This document shows, piece after piece, positions 50,294-59,141 of a stretch of 64,000 nt of DNA. The stretch is from Amycolatopsis anabasis. GTDB lineage: Bacteria > Actinomycetota > Actinomycetes > Mycobacteriales > Pseudonocardiaceae. A model generated the notes under the pieces. That model searched no databases. It saw only the letters and a list, made by a program, of their open reading frames with translations, and had not been told where the DNA came from. Where the stretch lies: the NCBI RefSeq assembly GCF_009765355.1, contig NZ_VTHK01000015.1, positions 62,001 through 126,000 on the forward strand, in the 5' to 3' direction. The translations under genes were made by a program, and so were the position numbers. Positions within the stretch are counted from its first letter, which is position 1. Each line of letters begins with the position of its first letter.

Positions 50294-52061
50294 CGCGGGG
50301 AAGACCAGCCTGACCGAGCGCCTGCTGTTCGACACGGGCGCCATCGCGAAACTCGGCAGTGTGGACGGCGGCGACACCCGCACCGACTCGATGGAACTGG
50401 AGCGCCGCCGGGGAATCACCATCCGCTCCGGTGTGGTCTCCTTCCCGCTCGACGGCCGGAAGGTCAACCTGATCGACACTCCGGGCCACGCCGATTTCAT
50501 CGCCGAGGTGGAACGCGCGCTGGGGGTGCTCGACGGCGCCGTGCTGGTCGTCTCGGCGATCGACGGGGTGCGGGCGCGGACGCGCGTGCTGATGCGCACG
50601 CTGCTCCGGCTGCGGATCCCGGCACTGCTGTTCGTCAACAAGACCGATCGTCCCGGTACGCGGTACGGCGCGCTGCTGGACGACATCGCCGCCCGGCTCA
50701 CGCCCGGTGTGCTCGCCGTCGGCGGAGTACCACGAGAGTCCTCTGTGGACGATCGAGCCTGGCTCGACGATCCGGAACTCCGGGACGAACTGCGCGCGCA
50801 GACGCGGAAGTGCCTGGTGCATCCGGTTTTCTTCGGCTCGGCGCTCACCGGTGCGGGCGTGCGCGAGCTGCTGCGCGGGATCCGCGAACTGCTGCCCGCG
50901 ACCAGCGGGTCCGGCGGGAGGCCGACCGGGACGGTGTTCAAGATCGAACGCACCGCCTCCGGCGAGAAGGTCGCGTATGCGCGGCTGTTCTCCGGCGCGC
51001 TGGGCCTCCGGCAGCCGCTCACCTGGTACCGGTGGACCGGCTCCGGCGAGGTGCGCGCGTACCGCGGCAAGGTGACCGCGATCGGGGTGCCCGAAAACGG
51101 CGCCACGGTCCGGGCGTCCCGGGTGGTCGCCGGAGACATCGCGCGGCTGCACGGGCTCGCCGAGATCCGGATCGGCGACCGGCTGGGCGATCCCGGCGAA
51201 CCACCGGGCGCGGAGCAGTTCGCGCGGCCGACGCTGCGGACCCTGGTCCGCGCGCGGAATCCGGCGGACGCGCCGAAACTCGCCGCCGCGCTGCGCGACC
51301 TCGCCGAGCAGGATCCGCTCATCGAATCGCGGGCGGACGACGGCGAGCTTTCCGCGCTGCTGTACGGGGAAGTGCAGCTGCAGGTGCTGTCCTCGCGGCT
51401 GGCCGACGAGTTCGGCGTCGACGTCGACTTCGCCGACACCCGGACCCGATACCTGGAGAAACCCGTGGGCACCGGCGAATCGGTCCACGAGATAGCCAAA
51501 CGGGGCCCGAACTTCCACTGGGCCACGATCGGGCTCCGGGTGGAACCGGGCCCGGTGGATTCCGGGATCCGCTACCGGCTCGAGGTCGAACCGGGTTCGC
51601 TGCCTGCGGCGTTCCGCACGGCGATCGAGGAAACGGTCCACCGCACCCTGCGGCGGGGCCCGCACGGCTGGGAGGTCACCGACTGCGTGGTGACGCTGAT
51701 CCGGTCCGGGTACGCGGCCCCGGTCAGCGTCGCCGGGGATTTCCGCGCGCTCACCCCGATCGTGCTGGAACGGGCGCTGCGCGCGGCCGGGACCCGGGTG
51801 TACGAACCGGTCAGCCGGTACGAGCTGGAACTGCCTTCGGACACGGTTTCCGCGGTGCTGGCGAAACTCACCGAACTCGGCGCCACCCCCGGGAAAGCGG
51901 TGGTGGAACCGGAAACCGGCGTATTGACCGGGGTGCTCCCGGCGGAGCGGGTCGCCGAGCTGGAACGCGCGTTGCCGAAGCTGGCCCGGGGCGAAGCGGT
52001 CCTGCTGACCCAGGCGGCCGGATTCCGCCCGGTCACCGGCCGGGTTCCGGAACGTCGGTGA
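50256..52061 (+). CDS. Tet(M)/Otr(A)-like ribosome-protection GTPase
   Basis: 601 aa, slightly shorter than Tet(M) (639). The GTPase motifs are clear: G1 AHVDAGKTSL (10-19), G2 RRGITI, G3 DTPGHAD (~74-80) and G4 NKTD (128-131). EF-G-like domains II-V follow; the C-terminal part (VPERR) resembles the loop region by which these proteins displace tetracycline. The start MDILNIGILAHVD corresponds to Tet(M). Its 3' end overlaps that of the convergent AfsR gene by 29 bp. It may confer tetracycline tolerance or protect the ribosome from another stress; functional proof is lacking. Confidence 0.85.
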   Translation: MDILNIGILAHVDAGKTSLTERLLFDTGAIAKLGSVDGGDTRTDSMELERRRGITIRSGVVSFPLDGRKVNLIDTPGHADFIAEVERALGVLDGAVLVVSAIDGVRARTRVLMRTLLRLRIPALLFVNKTDRPGTRYGALLDDIAARLTPGVLAVGGVPRESSVDDRAWLDDPELRDELRAQTRKCLVHPVFFGSALTGAGVRELLRGIRELLPATSGSGGRPTGTVFKIERTASGEKVAYARLFSGALGLRQPLTWYRWTGSGEVRAYRGKVTAIGVPENGATVRASRVVAGDIARLHGLAEIRIGDRLGDPGEPPGAEQFARPTLRTLVRARNPADAPKLAAALRDLAEQDPLIESRADDGELSALLYGEVQLQVLSSRLADEFGVDVDFADTRTRYLEKPVGTGESVHEIAKRGPNFHWATIGLRVEPGPVDSGIRYRLEVEPGSLPAAFRTAIEETVHRTLRRGPHGWEVTDCVVTLIRSGYAAPVSVAGDFRALTPIVLERALRAAGTRVYEPVSRYELELPSDTVSAVLAKLTELGATPGKAVVEPETGVLTGVLPAERVAELERALPKLARGEAVLLTQAAGFRPVTGRVPERR

Positions 52062-55000
52062 GGGCGAGCGCGTCCTCGCGGGACAGCGCCGCGCCGCGGG
52101 CGAAGGCCGCGGCGTACGCCGGTTCGCCGATGCGGGCCCGGATCCGGCCGGTGCTCCGCTCGAGGTCCGGGTCACCGGCCACCGCCGTGCCGCGCAGGGC
52201 GGCGGCCGCGCCGAACAGCAGCGCGGCCTCCTCGCCGTCCGCGGCGAGCCCCGCGAGGCACTCCACCGCCTCGGCCACGACCGGGAAGTTCCGGTTGGCG
52301 ACCGCGAGGGCCCGCGCCCGCAGGTACCGCGTGCGCGCGGACGCGGAATCTCCCCGCGCTTCGGCGACCCGGCCCAGGCCGAGGAACGCGCGGGCGCGGG
52401 TCGCCTCGGCGTTCACCGACGGGCTCGGTTCGCCGCGCAGGACCCCTTCGAACCGGCGCGCGGCGCCGGGCAGATCGCCTTCGAGGCGGGCGACCTCGCC
52501 GAGCCCGCGCTCGGCCTCGGCCAGGGTGTCCGGGGTGCCGACCCGGCGCGCGAACGCCGCCGCGCGCTCGAAATCCGCTCGTGCGGCCGGGAAATCGCCG
52601 CCGCGCGCGAGCCCGCTCGCCCGGCGGCACAGCAGTTCGGCGGTGTCCTCGGCCCCGCCCAGCCGTTCGACCAGGGTGAGCGCCTCGTCCATCAGCGCGC
52701 GGAAACCGGACCGGTCGCCGCGCCAGTCGGCGAGCCCGGCCAGGTGGTCGAGCGCGTTGGCGACGCCCCAGCGGTCCCCGGCCGCGCGGAACCCGTCGGC
52801 GCCCGCGCGGAATTCCGTTTCGGCCTCGGCTATTTCGCCGCCGAACAGATGGGTCAGGCCCTGGCCGAGCCGCTTGAACGCCTGCGCCCAGCCGTCCGGG
52901 CCGAACAGCGTCTCGCCGAGGCCGACGTCCGCGCCGAGCGGCCCGGCGGTCATGCTCCACAGGAACACCGCGTACGGGCGGCGCATCGTCCGGTCCCGGG
53001 CCAGGATGATCGACTTCGTCTGCTCGAGGTGGGCGGCGAACTCGGCCCGTTCGGTCCCGGCCCCGGCGGCGGTGACCACGCACAGGACATACTCCTCGGC
53101 CAGCCCGTCCGGGGGCGTGGTGCCGATCGTGCGCAGCAGTTCGGCGGCCAGTGGCGCCGCCTCCCCGCGCAGGCCGCGCAGCCACCAGAACCAGGACAGC
53201 GCGGCGATCAGCCGCAGCGCGATCCGGGCGTCCGCGGTGACGGCCCAGCGGAGGGCGGCGGTGAGGTTGCCGTGTTCGGCGGTGAGCCGGGCCAGCCAGT
53301 CGAGCTGGTCCGGTCCCCGCAGGTGCGGGTCGGCGGTTTCGGCGAGTTCGAGGAAGTGTTCGGCGTGGGCGCGGCGGAAGGTGTCCGCTTCGCCCGCTTC
53401 GGTGAGTTTTCGCGCGGCGAAGGCGCGGATGGTTTCGAGCATGCGGTAGCGCCCGCCGGTCAGTTCGACGAGGGACTTCTCGGCGAGTGCGGGGAGCGGA
53501 TCGGCGTTGCCGCAGACGTGTTCGGCGGCGTCGAGGGTGGTTCCGGCGGTGAAGACGGTGAGCCTGCGGGCGAGTTGTTGTTCGTCGGGGGTGAGCAGGT
53601 CCCAGCTCCATTCGACGACGGCGTACAGGGTTTGGTGGCGGGGCGCGGCGGCGCGGTCGCCGCGGGAGAGCAGGCGGAACCGGTCGTCGAGGCGGGCGGC
53701 GATGTCCTCGAGGGGGAGCGATCGCAGGCGGGCCGCGGCGAGTTCGATGGCCAGCGGGAGCCCGTCGAGGGCGGCGCAGATCCGGGTGACGGTCGCGAGC
53801 CGGGCGCCGTCCGCGGTGAACCCGGGGGAGACCGCGGCGGCCCGGTCGGCGAACAACCGGACCGCGGGGGATTCCGGGAGCGGGGGCAGCGGGCACAGGG
53901 CTTCGCCGGTGATGCCGAGCCCTTCCCGGCTGGTGGCGAGGATGCGCACGGCGGGGCAGGCGGCGAGCAGGCGGGCGGCCAGCCGGGCGGTTTCGTCCAG
54001 GACGTGTTCGCAGTTGTCCAGGACCAGCAGCAGTTTCCGGTCGGCCAGCGCCGCGACGAGCCGGTCGGTTTCCCGCGCCGGAGCCGTTTCGCGCAGGCCG
54101 AGGGCGCGCAGCACGGCTTGCGGGACGCCCTGCGCGATCGGGGCGAGTTCGGTGAAGCAGACCTCGCCGGACACGTTCCCGGCGGCTTCGACCGCGAGCC
54201 GGGTCTTGCCCGCGCCGCCGGGACCGGTGAGCGTGACCAGCCGTCCCGCGGCGAGGAGCGTGCCGATCCGGTCGAGTTCGGCGTCGCGCCCGACGAAACT
54301 GGTGAGCTGCGCGGGAACCCCGCGCCGGGCCGCCGGGGCGGTGAGCGCGGGGTCGGCCCGCAGCACGGCGAGGTGGATTCCCGCGAGTTCGGGCGACGGG
54401 TCGGCGCCGAGTTCGTCGGCGAGTGTCCGGCGGGCGTCCTCGAACACCGCCAGCGCCTCGGCCTGCCGCCCGGCGCCGTGCAGCGCGCGCATGAGCAGCC
54501 CGCGCGGCCGTTCCCGCAAGGGGTGCGCGGCCACCAGCGCCCGCAGCTCGGCTGCCGGCGGGCCGTGCTCACCGAGTTTCAGTTCGGCTTCGCAGCGATC
54601 CTCCAGCGCGGTGATCCGCAGCTCCTCCAGCCGGGCGGCCTGAGTCCGGGCGAAGGGCGCGTCGAGGACATCGGCGAGCGCGGGCCCGCGCCACAGGTCC
54701 AGGGCCTCGCGCAGCAAGGTGGCCGCGCGCCGGTGTTCCCCGGCGGTGAGCGCCCGGTGGCCCTCGCGCGCCAGCCGTTCGAACCGGTGGGCGTCGACGT
54801 CCTCCGGGTCGGCCGCGAGCCGGTACCCCGCGGGGCGCAGTTCGATCAGGTTCGCGTCCCCGAGGCTGCGGCGCAGGCGGGACACCTGGGACTGCAGTGC
54901 GTTCGCCGAGCCCGGTTCGTCGCCGTAGATCCCGTCGAGCAGGCGTTCGGCGGTCACCATCCGGCCCGCGTCCAGCAGCAGCATCGCGAGCAGGGAACGC

Positions 55001-55077
55001 GGACGCGGTCCGCCCAGGGCGATCGGGTCGCCGCCGGGGGTACGCGCCTCGACGGCGCCGAGGATGCCGAACAACAT
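52033..55077 (-). CDS. AfsR/SARP-type transcriptional regulator with BTAD, NB-ARC and TPR-like domains
   Basis: 1,014 aa. An N-terminal OmpR-like winged helix (GGPRPRSLLAMLLLDAGRMVTAERLLDGIYGD) is followed by a BTAD region (~95-240). A STAND ATPase follows, with P-loop LTGPGGAGKTRLA (~283) and LLLVLDNCEHVLD (Walker B). The rest is repeat-rich helices. SARP-STAND proteins activate pathway genes, usually secondary metabolism. It lies 80 bp from the divergent NACHT gene and its 3' end overlaps the Tet(M)-like gene. Targets are unknown; the HExxH peptide locus and the NACHT gene are candidates by location only. Confidence 0.9.
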   Translation of the reverse strand: MLFGILGAVEARTPGGDPIALGGPRPRSLLAMLLLDAGRMVTAERLLDGIYGDEPGSANALQSQVSRLRRSLGDANLIELRPAGYRLAADPEDVDAHRFERLAREGHRALTAGEHRRAATLLREALDLWRGPALADVLDAPFARTQAARLEELRITALEDRCEAELKLGEHGPPAAELRALVAAHPLRERPRGLLMRALHGAGRQAEALAVFEDARRTLADELGADPSPELAGIHLAVLRADPALTAPAARRGVPAQLTSFVGRDAELDRIGTLLAAGRLVTLTGPGGAGKTRLAVEAAGNVSGEVCFTELAPIAQGVPQAVLRALGLRETAPARETDRLVAALADRKLLLVLDNCEHVLDETARLAARLLAACPAVRILATSREGLGITGEALCPLPPLPESPAVRLFADRAAAVSPGFTADGARLATVTRICAALDGLPLAIELAAARLRSLPLEDIAARLDDRFRLLSRGDRAAAPRHQTLYAVVEWSWDLLTPDEQQLARRLTVFTAGTTLDAAEHVCGNADPLPALAEKSLVELTGGRYRMLETIRAFAARKLTEAGEADTFRRAHAEHFLELAETADPHLRGPDQLDWLARLTAEHGNLTAALRWAVTADARIALRLIAALSWFWWLRGLRGEAAPLAAELLRTIGTTPPDGLAEEYVLCVVTAAGAGTERAEFAAHLEQTKSIILARDRTMRRPYAVFLWSMTAGPLGADVGLGETLFGPDGWAQAFKRLGQGLTHLFGGEIAEAETEFRAGADGFRAAGDRWGVANALDHLAGLADWRGDRSGFRALMDEALTLVERLGGAEDTAELLCRRASGLARGGDFPAARADFERAAAFARRVGTPDTLAEAERGLGEVARLEGDLPGAARRFEGVLRGEPSPSVNAEATRARAFLGLGRVAEARGDSASARTRYLRARALAVANRNFPVVAEAVECLAGLAADGEEAALLFGAAAALRGTAVAGDPDLERSTGRIRARIGEPAYAAAFARGAALSREDALALTDVPEPGR

Positions 55078-55157
55078 GGCACCGATTGTCGCCGACCACT
55101 CGGTTGGCGCTCGTGCGGTCCGGGCCGCGCCCGGCAGGGTGTACGCGGAGGAGGATC

Positions 55158-58100
55158 ATGGCCAAGAGGTTGAGCTACGCGGACGCCGTGCGGCTGCTCG
55201 GCGGCCGGGAGAACAAGGCGGTCGCCGCCCTGGACAAGCTCACCGGCGGCGCGCTGCTGGCGAGTTCCGCGCTGGGCGCCGGATTCGCGTTGAGCCTGCT
55301 CGGCCCCAAATCGGAGCTGGCGCGGCTGTCCGGCGGGCTGCTCTCCGGGCTGAGCGAGCGGTTGTCCGGGCTGAGCCGGTTCGAACGCAGCGAACGCCTC
55401 GCCGCGGCGCACGCGGTCGTCGTGCTCACGGCGTTCTTCGAGGCGCTCGAGGCGGCCGACCTCCCGTTCGACGGCAAGGCGCTGGAACTCACCAAGGCCG
55501 AGCAGGGCATGCTGGCGACCGGGCGGTCCTGGGCCTCCTCGCGGCTGACCGCACTGGTCACCGATCTGCTGCACTTCACCGTGCCAATGCCCGATCCGGC
55601 CCGGCCGTACGAGGCGACCCTGGCGGAGCTGCGCGCCTTCTTCGAATCGGTGTCGCGTTCCCTGCACCGGTTCGTGCGCGGGCTGGCCATCTGGGACGAC
55701 CTGGACGAAACCCGCCGCGAGCGCTTCGACGCGGTGCTCCGGTCCACGGTCGGCGACCTCGCGCTCGCGCGGTACGAGGAGCTGTTCCGGCGACTGGGCA
55801 CGGACTTCCCGGAGTTCGCGTTCTGGGCGAACTCGGTGGACCACCAGGCGACCCGCGCCCGGATCGAGGCGATGAGCCGCGGTCTGGCCGGGTTGGAACG
55901 CGTCCTCACCGAATTCGCGACGGGCCGCGCGCCGGACGAACGGCGGCGCGCCCTGGCCACCGCCTACCGGGCGGCGCTGGACCGGCCGGTCCTCGCCTCC
56001 GGGGACGTTCCGGAAGGGTTGCGCCTGCCCCGGCTCGGCGAGGCCTACGTGAACCCGGATTTCCGGATCACCCCGGTGGAATCGGCCGATCTGCTCGCCG
56101 AGGAGTCCTGGTGGCACGAGCGGCCGGTGCGCCAGGATCTGCAGGGCTTTCTCGCCGGGCAGCTGACCTCGCCGCGGGCGACCGAGGCGCCGCTGCTGGT
56201 GCTGGGCCAGCCGGGGTCCGGGAAGTCGATGCTCACCCAGGTGCTGGCCGCGCGGCTGCCGCCGGGTGACTTCCTCGCGGTGCGCGTGGCGTTGCGGGAC
56301 GTGCCGGCGGACACCGATGTGCAGCGCCAGATCGAGCACGCGATCCGCGCCGCGACCGGGGAGAGCCTGACCTGGCCCGAACTCGCGCGGACCGCGGGCG
56401 GCGCGCTGCCGGTGGTGCTGCTCGACGGTTTCGACGAACTGCTCCAGGCGACCGGGGTCAGCCAGTCCGACTACCTGGAGAAGGTCGCCGACTTCCAGCG
56501 CCGCGAGGCGGACCTCGGCCGCCCGGTGGCGGTCGTGGTGACCAGCCGGGTCGCGGTCGCCGATCGGGCGCGACCGGTCTGGGGCATGGTCGCCATCCGG
56601 CTGGAGCCGTTCCGGGAGACCCAGATCGCCCAGTGGCTCCAGGTGTGGAACGCGGCGAACGCCGCCGAACTCGAGGCGCGCGGGGTGAAACCGCTGCCGG
56701 TCGAACCGGTGCTCGAGCACGGGGAACTCGCCGCGCAGCCCCTGCTCCTGCTGATGCTCGCGCTGTACGACGCGGACGGCAACGCGCTGCAGCGCGGCGA
56801 GGCGGCGCTGGGCCGGACCGAACTCTACGAACGGCTGCTCACCCGCTTCGCCGAACGCGAGGTGCGCAAAACCGCCCCCGGACTGTCCGAAGTGGACTTC
56901 CGGCGCGAGGTCGAACGGGAACTCACCCGGCTTTCGGTGGTGGCGTTCGCGATGTTCAACCGCAACCGGCAGTGGGTCACCGAGGCCGAACTCGACGCCG
57001 ATCTGCCGCTGCTGCTGGGTGGCCCGTCCGGGCGGCGGGACCGGACCGAACTGACCGCCGCGCAGATCGTGATCGGCCGCTTCTTCTTCGTGCACGAGGC
57101 CCAGGCCACGCACGACGAATCCCGGCTGCGGACGTACGAGTTCCTGCACGCCACCTTCGGCGAGTTCCTGCTCGGCCGCCTGGTGGCCCGCGAACTCGGC
57201 GTGCTCGCCGAAACCGCCGCGCTCACCGCCACCCGCGGCCGCCCGGCCCCACCGGACGACGAGTTCCTGCACGCCCTGCTGTCGTTCGTCCCGCTGACCG
57301 TCCGCGGCACCGCGATCTCGTTCCTCGCCGACCGCCTCACCGCGCTGCCCTCGCGGGACGTGCTGCGCGGCCTCCTGCTCGAGCTGTTCCACCACGCCCT
57401 GGGGCCCCGTACCTCCCAGACGTTCGACGGTTACCGGCCGCGCCGGATCGGGGTGCCGCAACGGCACGCTGCCTACGCGGCGAACCTGCTTCTGCTCATC
57501 GTGCTCACCGGCGGCGAGGTCTCCGGAGCGGAATTGTTCCCCGGCCATCGTGACCCGGTCGAAGGCTGGCACCGGATGGCGCTGCTGTGGCGGTCGCAGT
57601 TGCCCGCACAGGGCTGGAACCGCCTGGTGCACACCTTCGAATTGCGTCGCGAATGGACTGAGGACGACCAGCCCGAAATCCAGCTCAGCTTCGCGCGGGA
57701 GGAAACCACACCACCCAAGATCGATCCGAGCTGGTCCTACGGCACGTCACTCCGCGGGGAGGCCGGGTGGCGTCATTTCGATTTCGGGGACCTGCGGGCA
57801 CACAACCACTTTCTGTGCGACCGGGCCGACGACACGATCATGCACGCCCTCGAACCGCTCGCGGGCCGACTCGATTCCGCGGTGAGCGCCTTCTCCCGCG
57901 ACAAGCGGGGAATCGCGAGCTCATCGGCGAATTCCCTGTTCGTCCTCTGGCTCACCGCCAACCGCGACGACGCGACGACCGAAGAGCTCGTGGACGCCTA
58001 CGAGCGGTGCTTGGAAACCATCCTGCACGGACCGGACGCCAAGCTCAGCGGCGACGAGCGGAGGTTTGCCTCCTACGTCTTCCGCCAACTCGCCGCCGAC

Positions 58101-58214
58101 AGCGAGCGCCTGCCGCTGGACTGGTGGCGCCGCACCATGAACCGGATCTGGGAAGCCGCCGAGCGGGACCGGTCCCTTCGCCGGCTGGGGCGAGGGCTCC
58201 CCGAACGCTCCTGA
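55158..58214 (+). CDS. NACHT-domain STAND NTPase (bNACHT-type, putative anti-phage protein)
   Basis: 1,018 aa. The N-terminal ~330 residues are helical and start MAKRLSYADAVRLLGGRENKAVAALDKLTGG, resembling NACHT N-terminal helical domains. The NACHT core has Walker A GQPGSGKS (350-357) and Walker B VVLLDGFDELLQ (~417-428), followed by ARPVWGMVAIRLEPF and YEFLHATFGEFLLGRLVA, a NACHT hallmark. No LRR or WD repeats were seen in the ~270-residue C-terminus. Bacterial NACHT proteins act as phage sensors that trigger cell death. ATG follows GAGGAGG. No obvious nuclease effector is fused, so output is unclear. Confidence 0.87.
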   Translation: MAKRLSYADAVRLLGGRENKAVAALDKLTGGALLASSALGAGFALSLLGPKSELARLSGGLLSGLSERLSGLSRFERSERLAAAHAVVVLTAFFEALEAADLPFDGKALELTKAEQGMLATGRSWASSRLTALVTDLLHFTVPMPDPARPYEATLAELRAFFESVSRSLHRFVRGLAIWDDLDETRRERFDAVLRSTVGDLALARYEELFRRLGTDFPEFAFWANSVDHQATRARIEAMSRGLAGLERVLTEFATGRAPDERRRALATAYRAALDRPVLASGDVPEGLRLPRLGEAYVNPDFRITPVESADLLAEESWWHERPVRQDLQGFLAGQLTSPRATEAPLLVLGQPGSGKSMLTQVLAARLPPGDFLAVRVALRDVPADTDVQRQIEHAIRAATGESLTWPELARTAGGALPVVLLDGFDELLQATGVSQSDYLEKVADFQRREADLGRPVAVVVTSRVAVADRARPVWGMVAIRLEPFRETQIAQWLQVWNAANAAELEARGVKPLPVEPVLEHGELAAQPLLLLMLALYDADGNALQRGEAALGRTELYERLLTRFAEREVRKTAPGLSEVDFRREVERELTRLSVVAFAMFNRNRQWVTEAELDADLPLLLGGPSGRRDRTELTAAQIVIGRFFFVHEAQATHDESRLRTYEFLHATFGEFLLGRLVARELGVLAETAALTATRGRPAPPDDEFLHALLSFVPLTVRGTAISFLADRLTALPSRDVLRGLLLELFHHALGPRTSQTFDGYRPRRIGVPQRHAAYAANLLLLIVLTGGEVSGAELFPGHRDPVEGWHRMALLWRSQLPAQGWNRLVHTFELRREWTEDDQPEIQLSFAREETTPPKIDPSWSYGTSLRGEAGWRHFDFGDLRAHNHFLCDRADDTIMHALEPLAGRLDSAVSAFSRDKRGIASSSANSLFVLWLTANRDDATTEELVDAYERCLETILHGPDAKLSGDERRFASYVFRQLAADSERLPLDWWRRTMNRIWEAAERDRSLRRLGRGLPERS

Positions 58215-58307
58215 CGGATTCCACCTCGATGAGACGTTCTCTGCCGGAAATCGCCAGCTTGGCGGTAGCGGCTGGCGGAGAAGTCGTGCGGGCGAGACCG
58301 TGGAGCC

Positions 58308-58970
58308 ATGTCTGAACTCGACTTCGATGCCTTGTACCGCGACGAACTTTCCGAACGATTCCCGGGCGTCCCCTGGGATCTCGGCGAACCGCAACCCGCG
58401 GTCGTCGAACTCGAAGCCGCCGGGCGCTTCGCGGGCACGGTCCTCGACGTCGGCTGCGGCCTCGGCGAGAACACCCTCTTCCTGGCGAGCCGCGGCCACC
58501 GGGTGACCGGGGTCGACGCCTCCCCGGCTGCCCTCGAACAGGCCCGGGAAACCGCGCGGAAACGCGACCTGGAAGCCGAGTTCGCGGTCGCCGACGCGAC
58601 CGTCCTCGACGGCTACGACGATCGCTTCGACAGCGTCCTGGACTGCGCGCTCTACCACTGCCTCGACGACGAGGACCGGCCCCGGTACGCGGCGGCCCTG
58701 CACCGCGTGACCAGGCCCGGCGCCCGCCTGACCCTGCTGAGCTTCGCCGACACCACCCTGGACGGGCTGCCCGCGCCGCTACCGGTATCCGCGGCGAACC
58801 TGCGCGACACCCTGGAACCCGCGGGCTGGCGGATCACCGATCTCCGCGCGGGCGCACTGTCCTCGGTGGCCTCGGCGATGCCCGACTACGTCGCCCAGCA
58901 CGGCGTCGAGCCCTCGCGAACCCGGATCCCGCTCCCGGCGTGGATCGCCGAGGCGGACCGCCGCGGCTGA
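58308..58970 (+). CDS. Class I SAM-dependent methyltransferase
   Basis: 220 aa. Motif I is VLDVGCGLGENTLFLASRGHRVTGVDASP, with the acidic residue ending beta-2 in GVDAS. Motif II-like FDSVLDCALYHCLDDEDR and PGARLTLLSF follow. The fold is the standard seven-strand Rossmann methyltransferase. Substrate unknown. It begins 93 bp after the NACHT gene on the same strand and ends before a complex inverted repeat. Confidence 0.87.
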   Translation: MSELDFDALYRDELSERFPGVPWDLGEPQPAVVELEAAGRFAGTVLDVGCGLGENTLFLASRGHRVTGVDASPAALEQARETARKRDLEAEFAVADATVLDGYDDRFDSVLDCALYHCLDDEDRPRYAAALHRVTRPGARLTLLSFADTTLDGLPAPLPVSAANLRDTLEPAGWRITDLRAGALSSVASAMPDYVAQHGVEPSRTRIPLPAWIAEADRRG

Positions 58971-59013
58971 CCGAAATCGACGGACCTCCCGTCGACGGGG
59001 AACGCGCCGAGAA

Positions 59014-59100
59014 TCGGGAGGAAGGGACCTTTACTCCGGTTCAACTGGAGTAAAGGTCCCTCGCTCCGGTTGAACCGGAGCGAAGGTCCCTTCCTCCCGA
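59014..59100. terminator. Cloverleaf-like inverted repeat between methyltransferase and metzincin genes
   Basis: Outer arms of 18 nt (59014-59031 and 59083-59100), beginning TCGGGAGGAAGGGACCTT, enclose two smaller hairpins: ACTCCGGTT-CA-ACTGGAGT and CGCTCCGGTT-GA-ACCGGAGCG. An AAGGTCCCT copy lies between them. It probably terminates both convergent transcripts and can form a three-stem structure. Confidence 0.65.
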
Positions 59101-59141
59101 CGCGGCGACGCGATGCCGGGGCGATGACCGAACCCCGGCAC

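Noticed and set aside
54897..55157. N-terminal extension of the NACHT protein into the AfsR gene
   Set aside because: It would overlap the divergent regulator; ATG 55158 has a GAGGAGG site.
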